DNA of 64,000 nucleotides from positions 34,448,446 to 34,512,445 of the forward strand of contig CM056724.1 of NCBI GenBank assembly GCA_029844215.1, given 5' to 3'. The notes under the pieces are model-generated. The model saw only the letters and a program-made list of their open reading frames with translations. It searched no databases and had not been told where the DNA came from. The stretch is from Przewalskia tangutica. Lineage: Eukaryota; Streptophyta; Magnoliopsida; Solanales; Solanaceae. Of this stretch, positions 43,591-56,573 are shown one piece after another (positions within the stretch are counted from its first letter, which is position 1; each line of letters opens with the position of its first letter). Position numbers and translations under genes: made by a program.

Positions 43591-43824
43591 GACCATCAAA
43601 CAAGACATAAGCACTACCATGTCTTCTATAAAAATCCGAATTTAACCCAAGTACTACAAGTAACGGAAGCATACCCGTGGAATCCCACATCACCGCTTGT
43701 GACATCCCAAGAACTTACAACAAGACAAACACCCTTCAACCGAGAGTCGCGCAACTTAATAAAACATAATACTTGCACTCAAAGGCTATTACCAGACATA
43801 CGGGCAAGTTCTCAATTAACCAAG

Positions 43825-44215
43825 CCAAAGTACTTATCGTGGCACAAATAGAATAAATTCTCATTTAACAAGCCAAAGTACTTATCCGCACAAATAGAAT
43901 AAATTCTCATTTAACAAGCCAAAGTACTTATCCGCACAAATAGAATAAATTCTCATTTAACAAGCCAAAGTACTTATCCGGGCACAAATAGAATAAATTC
44001 TCATTTAACAAGCCAAAGTACTTATCCGGGCACAAATAGAATAAATTCTCATTTATCAAGCCAAAGTACTTATCCGGGCACAAGTAGAATAAATTCTCAT
44101 TTAACAAGCCAAAGTACTTATCAAGGCATACATAGAATAATTCTCTTTTAACAAGTCAAAGTACTTATCAAGGCACACTTAGACAAATCCTCAATTTATC
44201 AAGCCAAAGTACTTA
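43825..44215 (-). repeat. 46-48-bp minisatellite in family-T LTR
   Basis: CAAGCCAAAGTACTTATC repeats about nine times, followed by GCACAAATAGAATAAATTCT. The partner array is at 48962-49345. Confidence 0.9.
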
Positions 44216-46489
44216 GCAAGGCATACATACATTCTTTTATAAAAGACTCCTTTCTATGTAAAGCCCCAAGATACTAACACCGTAGTATCAAGGCGTGTCT
44301 ATTTTTTCAAGGTATGTTACTACACTTCAGAAAACTCATTTCAAAGCTTGAAATCAAGTAACTCCAAATTTTTACAATCTAGGCAACTTATGCCGATTTA
44401 ATCAAAATAGACATCTTTCTAAACCTTCCATAAAGCCGTTATAACCAACTTCCCATAAAGCCGTTATAACCCTTTTACGGTTTTAGACGTATCCATTCCT
44501 TCAATAACCAAGAGACTTATACTATTAAAACCAAGTATCACATACTTACAAATCAAGTTCTTAACTTTCAAAAATACTTCAAGTCTCTTAATAGTTAGAA
44601 AACAAGTTTTCTTCTACTTTTTAAACCTCAAGTAACTTCACCCTTAACGCAAGTTACTTCTCTTAAATCATGTCATTTCTCCTCTTTTAAATCAAATAAG
44701 TAAATCACTCCTTTGACTCCCTAAAGTCATTATAATGACCTTTAGGTTTTAGAACTAAGGCACTAGCCAAAAGATTTGGAAATCACTTCCTTTAAGTTTC
44801 TATGTACTTTAAGAAAAATACCTTCACTTTTAAGAATCCAAACTTCCCTAAGGAAATGGATTATACTACTTACAATTTAAACATCAAAGTACACTCAGGA
44901 AGTACATAGAACAAATTCTATTTTAGGCAATCCAAATACAAGCAAGGAATGGACCATTCGAGTAGAACTTACTTTCTTTATTTTAAGGAATCATGCTAGA
45001 AGAGAGATAGTTCACATACCTTTTCGCTAATATCCACAAGCTAAGCCGAATATGCCGTGACGAGTGTTGTCAACCTATAATGGTCACAACAAGACTATCA
45101 ACTTCTAGTCCCTACGAAGAATAATACTAAGTATTTAGTCTCTAATTCTACGGAAAATCTGGCAAAGACTTCCTTTGTTTCGACTCACTTGCCACCTTTT
45201 CAAGGCCGAATACAATAACCAATAAGCCACATTTAAGGCTCCAAACAACAACCAAACAAAGGGGATTACACGCCTTACAATACGTGTAAAATTCCGCCCA
45301 CAATTCATACGAAATAGCTTAAAACTCCAAGCCATTCTCTACTAACTACATACTAACAATTCAAAATCTTTTCCAATCCTTTTCCAATTCAAGTTCTTAG
45401 GTCAACATGTTACTTAGTCATAAACAACTTCAACAACTAAAATTCCTTCTTTATACAACATGTGACGACTTAACTAATAATCGACTTGAATTGAAATCTT
45501 AAAGCTAAACATGCTAGATTTCTGATTAGGTTCCAATAGTCCAAAGACTCATCAAACGTCATACTATAAAACTCATGCTTGCTAATAACCATAGCTACAA
45601 TGATAAGTAAACCTTAATTGCTAAAACGAAAAAAATAATACCTTTATAAGCCCTTAAAATTTCCAAGATCCAAAGTCGCGCTTTAGCAATTCTTAGCTCC
45701 TTTCCTTAAGTTCCAATCCGCCCAAGCACTCCTGTAGGCCTATGAAGAACCCATCTTCAAGTTCCAACTTCAAAGTCAAGAACTCCAATAGTTTCCGCTT
45801 TGCGACTAACGTGAAAACTCCGCTTTTCCGAAATCTTTCTATCGAGATATCCTTACAATACCCTGAGGACATTGGGTTAAAGTCTGTGGCTAATGGATCA
45901 AAACTACAAATTTCTCATGGGAAATTGCACTTAGCCAAGAGCATGTTGAAGAACAACAATTGTTGGGATATTTTCTAAGTGTAAAATGAGCTTGTCTTGC
46001 ACTAGCTATGTATATAAAACACATTGGAGGCTTGGATTAATACACTTGTGGTCTGTGATGAAAGACAATTAATGAAAAGCCAGGATGCTCGACTAGTCAA
46101 CAAAATCAAGCTAGCAAGACTAATCTTCCAAAGTGGTCAATGACCATTTTACCCTTTGTACAAATTTCGACCAAGCCACGCGGGTGCCACGTGTCGCCTC
46201 TCATTCATCCATAAAATTCCGTAACCCTCGTGGGCCCCACAAAACGTAAATTTCCTCGTGTGGGCCCCACGTGACCAAATCAGCAAAAATAAGTTTCCAT
46301 AATATTACTAAGTCCCATACTCTTCAAATAATGTATTTTGAGAATCCAATTCTCAACAACGAACATTTTTCCTTTCCGACGTTTCGAACATTTTTCCGTT
46401 GAAAACAATTCTTCCTTTCGCACTAATTTCCAAGTCTTGGTTCCTTACGTACACTCTCTTATACATGTCCCGGACTTACTGGTGTAACA

Positions 46490-46501
46490 TTCTTCCCCTT
46501 A
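46490..46501 (-). other. Polypurine tract of the family-T derivative
   Basis: The minus strand reads AAGGGGAAGAA just before TGTTACACC. Confidence 0.75.
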
Positions 46502-47708
46502 GAAACATTCGTCCCGAATGTTCTTAGTCGCTGCTAAGATATACTAACTCCGTAATAATCTCTATACTATGCATATCAATCAAAACTGCACAAGACCAAC
46601 GATGCCACACATGGCCACCACAACATAAGTGAACAGAATAATGGACCTTTCGTCCGTTGTCCCTTCTCACAAAACTCGGCGTTACGCCTCTCAAACACGG
46701 ATCCTTAGAGGTTCCTTTCTTTCCTTACTTGCCATACTTTTTCGCACTTTCAAACTCATCTAGTACACGCATAAAATCTCAAATTTTGTTTCTATTCTCC
46801 ACTCGAGTTACTAATCAAACACGCCATTAAGCTACTCACATTCCCGTTAAGGCTTTTCTCGGTCCTTACGACCTAGTTCCGTGGAACGATCCACAAACTT
46901 GTACAACGATTAACTAAACTTGGGCTCGACATCCTCGTGACCCTATCACATAATCTGACCATTTCTAATCGACATTACCCCATTCCATACTATCGGTGAC
47001 CCGAAATGAGTCCATAACCCGACTCATCGTCACACTTAACTCCTCATTCTTAGTCCGAAATAAACCTCACTCTTATCTCAAGGTACTTCTACCCTATCCC
47101 CTAATCACTAGAGGTTCGTCACATAGGTCAAGTATTTCTACTGCATAATCTTCCCTATCGTCTTACACTGTGTGGCCAATTACTACGTGTGAACTCTACA
47201 CAACTATAGTCTCGCCACTTACCATTCTTGTCAACATTCTTACTTCTCACTTTACTAATCAAAGTATCCTCACCTGGGTACTATCACTTACAACCGCTAG
47301 CACCGCTTATCTTGGTCAATAACATAATCGCTTCCTCACGACCCTATAGTCTTCTCCTAACCGAGAAACCGAGGCTCGTGCCGGGCCTCAAACTCGCGCA
47401 GGACTCATCGATCGCGAACAACATCCAGATAACCCGCATAAGCCCTATCAACTCTCTCGAGTCCGACTAGTAGCTCTCGCTACTCCTTTGCCCTATCAAG
47501 GGCACGTTGCTCCTCGAGGCATAATCAGAACACAACCATACGCCGAGAGGAATTTTCTTACTAACACATTTCTATGGCACGATCTAGAGTGAAAAGAATA
47601 GAAACTAACTCCTAAATGTCCCGTAGCCTCTGTTTATGGGTGTGGCGCGCAACACACCGATAATCAAGACTCTACTAGACACGGTCAGAGACATTCCGAG
47701 GACCGATC
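46502..47708 (-). mobile_element. Residual internal region of the family-T derivative
   Basis: The minus strand begins with a leader that includes GAGGCTACGGGACATTTAGG (47611-47630). It ends with a CATTCGGGACGAATGTT palindrome (about 46505-46522) beside the polypurine tract. No pol domain is recognised. Confidence 0.7.
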
Positions 47709-47720
47709 GCTTCGATACCA
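47709..47720 (-). other. Primer binding site of the family-T derivative
   Basis: The minus strand reads TGGTATCGAAGC, near TGGTATCAGAGC of the tRNA-iMet type. It lies at the LTR border. Confidence 0.7.
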
Positions 47721-48384
47721 CTCTCACACACCAACCTGCTCGTGATCGTGCCCTACCCAGGCACCCTTCTACCTTAACAATACAAGTAAGTCGCGAATCA
47801 AATAACACCTCATTTTTTTTTCTTTTAAAACAAACGTACGTAAGGCAAAGCCGACAAGGCCGCCATATATACATAAACAAAAGACACTACACCGCATACG
47901 CAGTCCAATCCCACATATGAATACGCACTCTGCGAGTTAAATCAACTATGACGGACAAGGCCCCGCCGCATCTAAAACTATACAAAGCATCAAGGACATA
48001 TACCAAAGATAAACTCCTAATAAGGAGCTTATCCAAAACCTCGAGCAGATCCTACACTGCCGATCACCGAATCACAGACCTAAACTCGCGGATTTAACGC
48101 AGCTTCAAGGAGGTCAAGAAGAATGTACCAAGTATGTGAACAAAGAGTATCAGAATGAAATCATAATGCCTAAACAAAACAGAGACATGTATGATAGCCA
48201 ACCTACAAGCATAGCACATAAGCAAATATATCAAGTCGTGGACGCAGCCCTCAAAGTCACTACTCAAATATAACTATGGGTCTCACGCCCATAATATCAA
48301 TCGTGACTGGAATCCTTCCTCACCGCCTAGCCCAGATATAACATAACACCAATAGGCATACATGAACACCAAGTCCCACCGGTG

Positions 48385-48725
48385 GTATAACATCTTGGGG
48401 TTTACCCTCACTTATACTCTTACCTCGAGAAGGTGGTAAAGCAGTGGTATAAGATCTTGGGGTTTACCTCACATATACTCTACCCCGAGAAGTGGTACAG
48501 TGGTATAAAGATCTTGGGGTGTACCCTCACATATACTCTACCCCGAGAATGGTAAACAGTGGTATAAAGATCTCGGGGGTTTACCCTCACATATACTCTA
48601 CCCTGGAGTATGTGGTACAGCAGTGGTATAAGATCTTGGGGTGTACCTCACATATACTCTACCGGAGTAGGTGGTAAACAGTGGTATAGCATCTGGGGTT
48701 TACCCTCACTTATACTCTTACCCTA
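48385..48725 (-). repeat. About 58-bp minisatellite, second LTR copy
   Basis: It has the same unit as 43235-43590, with GTGGTATAA(A)GATCT in place of GTGGTATAGCATCT. Confidence 0.85.
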
Positions 48726-48961
48726 TCTCGATCGACCATCAAACAAGACATAAGCACTACCATGTCTTCTATAAAAATCCGAATTTAACCCAAGTACTAC
48801 AAGTAACGGAAGCATACCCGTGGAATCCCACATCACCGTCAGACGTCCCAAGAACTTACAACAAGACAAATGACCTTCAACCGAGAGTCGGCAACTTAAT
48901 AAAACATAATACTTCAGACTCAAAGGCTATTACCAGACATATGGGCAAGTTCTCAATTAAC

Positions 48962-49345
48962 CAAGCCAAAGTACTTATCAGTGGCACAAATAGAATAAAT
49001 TCTCATTTAACAAGCCAAAGTACTTATCCGCACAAATAGAATAAATTCTCATTTAACAAGCCAAAGTACTTATCCGCACAAATAGAATAAATTCTCATTT
49101 AACAAGCCAAAGTACTTATCCGCACAAATAGAATAAATTCTCATTTAACAAGCCAAAGTACTTATCCGCACAAATAGAATAAATTCTCATTTATCAAGCC
49201 AAAGTACTTATCCGCACAAGTAGAATAAATTCTCATTTAACAAGCCAAAGTACTTATCAAGGCATACATAGAATAATTCTCTTTAACAAGTCAAAGTACT
49301 TATCAAGGCACACTTAGACAAATCCTCAATTTATCAAGCCAAAGT
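48962..49345 (-). repeat. 46-48-bp minisatellite, second LTR copy
   Basis: It has the same unit as 43825-44215, about eight copies, mostly the shorter CCGCAC form. Confidence 0.88.
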
Positions 49346-52300
49346 ACTTAGCAAGGCATACATACATTCTTTTATAAAAGACTCTTTCTATGTAAAGCCC
49401 CAAGATACTAACACCGTAGTATCAAGGCGTGTCTATTTTTCAAGGTATGTTACTACACTTCGTAAAACTCATTTCAAAGCTTGAAATCAATTAAATCCAA
49501 ATTTTTAAAATCTAGGCAAATTATGACGATTTAATAAAAATATACATATTTCTAAACATTCCATAAATAAGATATAACCAACTTCCAATAAAACCGTTAT
49601 AACCCTTTTACGGTTTTAGACGATCCATTCCTTCAATAACCAAGAGACTTATACTATTAAAACCAAGTATCACATACTTACAAATCAAGTTCTTAACTTT
49701 CAAAAATACTTCAAGTCTCTTAATAGTTAGAAAACAAGTTTTCTTCTACTTTTAAACCTCAAGTAACTTCACCCTTAACGCAAGTTACTTCTCTTAAATC
49801 ATGTCATTTCTCCTCTTTAAATCAAATAAGTAAATCACTCCTTTGACTTCTAAAGTCATTATAATGACCTTTAGGTTTTAGAACTAAGGCACTAGCCAAA
49901 AGATTTGGAAATCACTTCCTTTTAAGTTTCTATGTACTTTAAGAAAAATACCTTCACTTTTAAGAATCCAAACTTCCCTAAGGAAATGGATTATACTACT
50001 TACAATTTAAACATCAAAGTACACTCAAGGAAGTACATAGAACAAATTCTATTTTAGGCAATCCAAATACAAGCAAGGAATGGACCATTCAAGGAGTAGA
50101 ACTTACTTTCTTTATTTTAAGGAATCATGCTAGAAGAGGAGATAGTTCACATACCTTTTCGGCTAATATCCACAAGCTGCCGAATATGCCGTACGTAGAA
50201 GTGTCAACCTATAATGGTCACAACAAGACTATCAACTTCTAGTCCCTACGAAGAATAATACTAAGTATTTAGTCTCTAATTCTACGGAAAATCGGGCAGC
50301 ACTTCCTTTGTTTCGACTCACTTGCCACCTTTTCAAGGCGAATACAATAACCAACAAGCCACATTTAAGGCTCCAAACAACAACCAAACAAAAGGGATTA
50401 CACGCCTTACAATACGTAAAATTCGCCCACAATTCATACGAAATAGCTTAAAACTCCAAGCCATTCTCGGCCAACTACATACTAACAATTCAAAATCTTT
50501 TCCAATCCTTTTCCAATTCAAGTTCTTAGGTCAACATGTTACTTAGTCATAAACAACTTCAACAACTAAAATTCCCTTCTTTATACAACATGTGACGACT
50601 TAACTAATAATCGACTTGAATTGAAATCTTAAAGCTAAACATGCTAGATTTCTGATTAGGGTTCCAATAGTCCAAATACTTATCAAACTTCATACTATAA
50701 AACTCATGCTTGCTAATAACCATAGCTACAATGATAAGTAAACCTTAATTGCTAAAACGACAAAAATAATACCTTTATAAGCCCTTAAAATTTCCAAGAT
50801 CCAAAGTCGCGCTTTAGCAATTCTTAGCTCCTTTCCTTAAGTTCCAATCCGCCCAAGCACTCCTGAGGCCTACAAGAACCCATCTTCAAGTTCCAACCGC
50901 AAAGTTGAAGAACTCCAATAGTTTCCGCCTTGCGACTAACGTGAAAACTCCGTTTTCCAAATCTTTCTATCGAGATATCCTTACAATACCCTAAGGACAT
51001 TGGGTTAAAGTCTTGTGGCTAATGGATCAAAACTACAAATTTCTCATGTGGGAAATTGCACTTACCGAGAGCACGTGAAGAACAACAATTGTCGATATTT
51101 TCTAAGTGTAAAATGAGCTTGTCTTGCACTAGCTATGTATATAAAACACATTGGAGGGCTTGGATTAATACACTTGTGGTCTAGGATGAAATACAATTAA
51201 TGAAAAGCCAAGTGGACAAGTTGACTAGTCAACAAAATCAAGCTAGCAAGACTAATCTTCCAAAGTGGTCAATGACCATTTTACCCTTGTACAAATTTCG
51301 ACCAAGCCATGTGGGGGTTCCACGTGTCGCCCTCTCATTCGTCCATAAAATTCCGTAACCCTCGTGGGCCCCACAAAACGTAAAATTCCTCGGGTGGGCC
51401 CCACGTGACCAAATCCGCAAAAATAAGTTTCCATAATATTACTAAGTCCCATACTCTTCAAATAATGTATTTTGAGAATCCAATTCTCAACAACGAACAT
51501 TTTTCCTTTCCGACGTTCGGAACATTTTCCGTTGGAAAAACAATTCTTCCTTTCGTACTAATTTCCAAGTCTTGGTTCCTTACGTACACTCTCTTATACA
51601 TGTCCTGGACTTACGGGGTGTAACATTACCCCTCACTTATACTCTTACCCTGGAGAAGGTGGTATAACGTCTTGGGGCTTGCCCCTCATTTATACTCTTA
51701 CCCTAACTCAACCGGCCATCATACATAACATAAGCTCTATCGGCCTATCATACATAGCATAAGCACTACCGGCTTATCATACATAACATAAGCACTACCG
51801 ACTTATCATACATAATATAAGCAAGTTAAGAAATCCCCTAACTTCTTATTAGCTTGTTCATATACACTCTCATTTTTATTTACTTAAGGCACTAACATGT
51901 CATTATAAAATCCGGGAATTTAACCCAACGTACTACGTGCCTCTACTCCTTTAAAATGATTCTCTTTCAAATAAAACTTCCAAGATACTAATAACCGTAG
52001 TATCAAGTCATATCTACTTTTCACGACAAGTCACAATACTTTTTAGAAATACAATTACCGGCTTCTAAATCAAGTGACTTCTTTATTAAAAACCTTAAGC
52101 AATTGGTACCTTTAAACCAATTTGCCCTTACCTAATACAAGTTATTCCTTTGATTACTTTACTAGAGAAAACCATTCTCTTAATCTTCCATAAAGCCGTT
52201 ATAACCGACTTCCCATAAAGCCGTTATAACCCTTTATGGTTTAGACTAACACGTTCCTTTTATAACCAAGAGATTTATACTTTCAAATCAATTCTCTTAA

Positions 52301-55300
52301 CTTTCAAAATACTTCAAGTCTCTTAACTTTTAAGAAAACAAGTTTCAAAGTCTTAAAAGCTTCATACGTAAACTCTTTTAAAATTAGTAACAAATCTTTG
52401 GTGCGTCGTGAATAAGTTATACTTATTTATAACGATCTTATTCAAGTAGCCATGATCTAGAAAATGTAATACAATTTTGTCTTATCTTAGCTTCTATGCG
52501 GATGGAGGATTTCTACTTGTTTTAACATAATGGATTGTCATTAAATTTTCCTTTATTAACGCCGCAGTTGGCTTGTTCGATACTTATTCTCATTTGTGCC
52601 GTAAATTAGCCAAATCAACTCGACTTTTTTATTATAAAACCTTAGGCAATTGATGCCAGAAATCAAGTTGCCTCTTTACATAGTCAAGTCATTTATCTTT
52701 CCATAAGGCAAATATAACTAACTTCCCATAAAGCCGTTATATTCACTTTATACCTTAGCCATAAACAATTTCCTATCCAAGGGACTTATACGCTTAAAAC
52801 GACAAGTATCACATACTTTAAAACTCTTCAAGTCCCTTAACTTTAAAATCAACTTAAGACATCCTTACTATTTTCAAAGAAGTGAGTTAATCTCCTAACC
52901 CACCCGACTTGGCATTACATAAAACAAGTAAAGAATATCATAGTCTTGTACGTCTACCGTACTACATACGTGCAACTAGTCATGCTCAAAAGATAGGAAA
53001 AGTTCTACATAGAGTAAATCACATAACTACCTCTTAACTTCTAAGAGTAGAAGGAAACATGAAATGATACCACAAGTATATTCCATACATAGGATCATGC
53101 CAAAGGAAGGAAGAGGTTCACATACCTCGCGACGATTATCGACACGTAGCAAAATGCTCCAAAGTACTTCAACCTTGATAGCTATTCCACTCTCCCAGTA
53201 GGATACGCTATACTTAGTACTTCAACCTATAATGGTCACAATATGTCCATTAACCTCTTACTTCAAACGTAGAATATTCTAAGTGCTAAGTCGCCAAATT
53301 CTACGGAAAATCGGACAACACTTCCTTTGTTTCTACTTACTTTGCCACCTTTTTCAAGGCCGAATACAATAACCAAACAGCCCCAATTGGCTCACAATTT
53401 CTATAAGGTACTCCAATACAAATAAAAACTAAACAGCCCCAATTGGCTCACAATTTAGAAAGTAGTCCATTACAAATGAATAACAAACTAAAAGTCCAAA
53501 TTCGGCTACCTTGAGTTCAACCATAGCAATTCTTATCAAATTCCCATTTCAATCCAAGTTGTTAGCAATACATGATATCAAGTCTCAATCGACTATAACT
53601 ACTATAACCTTCAAGTCAACAACATGCGACGATTCTAATAAACGACCAAAATTGTAATCCAACTTAACATGACTTACATTACATTTCGGATTTTCAAGGC
53701 TACAATCAATCCATAATCCTTATAAACTTCAACACATATACTTCATGCTAGCAACAAGTAAATCAAACAACAATATAAATAATCTTGTAACACTTTCAAA
53801 GAACAAGATTATACCTCAACGAATTGTAATCCAATCCTCAAAACCGAAGTTGCTCCTTAGAAACCTAGAGCCTCATCAAGACACCTCAATCCGCTCCTTG
53901 AGACCCTTAGAGCCACACCAACAACTTTCCTTCAATCCCCCAATCCAAAACCTAGAAAGCCACTAGGTTTTCACTTTGCGACTAATACGAAAACTATCTT
54001 TTTCCGGGATTTTTCTATTGAGATACACTTACATAACACTCATGAACCTTGGTTTAAAGTGTGGAGTTGAATGAACAAGAAACGAAAATTTTTCCTTCTT
54101 CCTAATGGTGAACCCGAGAGCTTATGCCTATGTTCATCCAATTTTTTGTAAATTTTTGCTAAGTGTTGGGCTCTCTCACACTACTAGTAGTATTATAAGG
54201 GACATGGAGGGTCAAGGTGTGGACAAATGGGTGATTTGGATGAAATCTTATAAAATATCAAGACTTGGACCCTTTGACTTAGTCAACCTTCTCAAGCTTG
54301 ACTACTAGCAAGACTAGTCTTCCAAACAAGGGTCAAATGACCATTGTGTCCATGCTTCAATTCGTCCAAGACAACATAAGAGGGGTGACACATGTCGCCC
54401 TCCCATTCGTCACAATAAACGTTTTCCGATAATTTCGTAATTCCGATAAATTTTTACAAGCCTCAAATCTTAACACTTGTGAGTTCTTACGTACGTTCTT
54501 AAAACATGTCCTGTAAATACGGGGTGTAACAGATTAGGGTTCAAGTACCAACTATCTATCTTTTGGTATCTATTTGGTGATTGATATTTGAGTTTGTGGT
54601 TTATAACTATTAATTATAAAAGCTAATTTAACTATAGGTTTATTTCAGTTGTGATGGGAATAGGGCTTCCATGTCTCTTCAACTATCTGCTTATGTTATT
54701 TATTAATGCAACGAACTATGGTCTTCTTCTTTCGGAGAAAGCAGGTTTACGAAATCGTTTTATACTCCCGTTAGGGTTATATAAACACTCAACCCCAGTA
54801 TCGCACCTTACCTACCTTTCGGTGATAAGGATAACTCTATAGGAGGATTAAGAGCAAAAACCTAGTTAACCGTCACGCACCATGCGCAAAATTAGGGTTG
54901 TTAAGCCTCTCATTAACGCTACATAAATAATTGAGGTATTTTCATCCCCAATCCAAGAATGTCTACCCAACTTACAAAGATATTCACAATCCTCCTTTCT
55001 AACTGATTAGAAATCATATAGTGATAATTAGTTGTCAATTAATTACCAAGAATTCAACTCAAATATTGGATAGATCTCAACAAGAATAAGAATAACCATA
55101 AGCATGCATTAAATAATACATAAGTTTCTAGAGATTCAACATGGAAAGCCCTATAGAGGAATTAGTTCCTAGCCATTGACATGACAAGAACTAATCCCAT
55201 GTTCATCATACAAAACTGAAATAAAGTAAAGAAAAGGAAAAGAAAATACTTAAAAATGAGTCTCCAAGCCAAGCATCCAAGGGTTGTGTTGTGGAATATT

Positions 55301-55473
55301 TACAAGATGGATTGGTGGAAGGATGGATGTAGAATGGTGAATGGTGGAATGGAGAATGAATAATTCTTCTAATGATGTAGAGTATTTATAGCCAAAGAAT
55401 CCTTTTGGTGAAGGGTTAGGGATTTGTAGGAAAGGAAAAGTTATTAGAATCCTTTTAGGTAAGGGTTTTAAGG

Positions 55474-55539
55474 TAGGAAAAGTTATCCCTTTAGGTAGGA
55501 AAAGTTATCCCTTTAGGAAGGAAAAGTTATCCCTTTAGG
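55474..55539. repeat. 22-bp triple repeat
   Basis: TAGGAAAAGTTATCCCTTTA is followed by GG three times in a row. It lies inside the Athila-like solo LTR. Confidence 0.85.
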
Positions 55540-56271
55540 ATTCTGAAAACAAGTCAAATTCGGTCCAAAGATTTCATAATTCCCGCTGGCGCTGCCAGAA
55601 TCGAATACGGCGTCAAGATCAAGAACTTTCGGACTTTCAAGATATTGGGAGCCGCGGCTCACGCTCAGCTGCGCCGGTGACGTTCTCGCGATTCGCTTCG
55701 TCGCCTTTTTCGTCCGGACTTCGTCTGATCTCCTCTCTAATTTCCAGAACTTCTTAGACTTTATTTCTTGGCCCTTTTAGTGTGCAATTCCATCTCTTTT
55801 ATGCTCGTTTCATCTCCTTTTCGTCATTTCTCCATTTTTGACCGTTGTGACACAAAAGAAAGGAAAACGACCCTAATACTGTACTAAACATAAATGAAAT
55901 GAGTAAAATACTAACGAAAAATGACTCAAAAAGTGTATATAAAATACACCGATCAGCGTTGTATTTCATACGTACATGTTCTGAGAGATTGCCACACAGA
56001 CCCTCCTAGTAAGTAGTATTGAGTTTAGTTGATTGGTAAGTTCCAGATCTTTCGGTGTTGCCGAGTTTAGAGTCTGGAGTGTTTTTGTTTTGTACAGATC
56101 ATATAAGTAGGTTGAAGCCCTGTCTCGACCAAAGTACAATTATTATCTTTAGAGGTTTGTAGACATGTTGTGTTTTTGTATATTTTGTCAGTTTTTGAGG
56201 CTTTATTGGCCCTTGTATATATCTCTTTAGAGTTGTACTATGACAACCTGCCAGGTGGCCTAGTTGGCCTG

Positions 56272-56272
<1 letters not shown>

Positions 56273-56331
<59 letters not shown>

Positions 56332-56350
56332 GTGTGTGTGTGTGTGTGTA
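56273..56350. repeat. (TA)n-(TG)n microsatellite
   Basis: About 56 bp of TA are followed by about 20 bp of TG, inside the plus gypsy LTR. Confidence 0.95.
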
Positions 56351-56573
56351 TGTATTTTGGGGTGTTCTTTGTTACAAATGAGGTAATCCTTGTTCATTAT
56401 GTATCTTGAGTATGGCTTTGCCAACCTATGTTGATTTTAATTGCATTTCAGCTTGTCACCAACGGACAATGTGTGTTTCTTTGCATCTAGAGTGCGAGTT
56501 ACAGTTGTTTGGTACACTCAGTAAAGTAAGGCATTAGGTGTCGATCTCGTCCTTCCTGAGCTAGGGTGTGACA

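Larger units (their letters stand above)
42572..46489 (-). repeat. 3' LTR of the family-T derivative
   Basis: About 3.9 kb, collinear with 47722-51625. It ends GGTGTAACA next to the polypurine tract. It contains a roughly 58-bp array (43235-43590) and a roughly 46-48-bp array (43825-44215). Confidence 0.88.
42572..51625 (-). mobile_element. Two-LTR deletion derivative of family T, imperfect TSD TTAC(A/C)
   Basis: On the minus strand: 5' LTR 47722-51625, primer site 47709-47720, internal 46502-47708, polypurine tract 46490-46501, 3' LTR 42572-46489. The internal part is only about 1.2 kb and has no protease, RT or integrase motif, so nearly all coding sequence is gone. The left flank TTACA and right flank TTACC fit the same interrupted stretch in the host LTR. 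Confidence 0.85.
47722..51625 (-). repeat. 5' LTR of the family-T derivative
   Basis: It is collinear with 42572-46489. The two differ mainly by many short gains and losses of one to six bases. It contains both minisatellites. Confidence 0.88.
41620..54531 (-). mobile_element. Solo gypsy LTR (family T) with a nested relative, TSD GATTA
   Basis: The plus strand runs TGTCACGACCCGACCCC...ATACGGGGTGTAACA, with GATTA at 41615-41619 and 54532-54536. Its own parts are 41620-42570 and 51626-54531, about 3.86 kb. It shares long stretches with the plus solo LTR 25064-28336. Small repeats lie at 51713-51823 (28-29 bp, four units) and 53370-53470 (about 60 bp, two units). Confidence 0.9.
41524..55955 (-). 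mobile_element. Athila-like solo LTR with nested insertion, TSD GCGTT
   Basis: It starts TGATGCGCGAAAAGATGC and ends ACACCGATCA, and GCGTT lies at 41519-41523 and 55956-55960. Its own sequence is 41524-41619 plus 54537-55955, about 1.5 kb. It shares the AACGCAAGTG...ATCGTCCA and AAAAGTGTATATAAAAT ends with the LTR at 13967-15287. A minus-strand TATAAATACT is at about 55381-55392. A 22-bp triple repeat is at 55474-55539. Confidence 0.9.
37077..56573 (+). repeat. 5' LTR of a plus gypsy element, split by two nested insertions
   Basis: Pieces: 37077-37564 (TGTTACACTCCGTAC start), 40464-41523 and 55956-56573 (ending GGTGTGACA next to a primer site). Removing the insertions and duplicated TSDs leaves about 2.15 kb. 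The TSD matches on both insertions show that the three pieces were once continuous. Internal features are a 24-bp repeat (41219-41343) and a (TA)n-(TG)n run (56273-56350). Confidence 0.85.
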
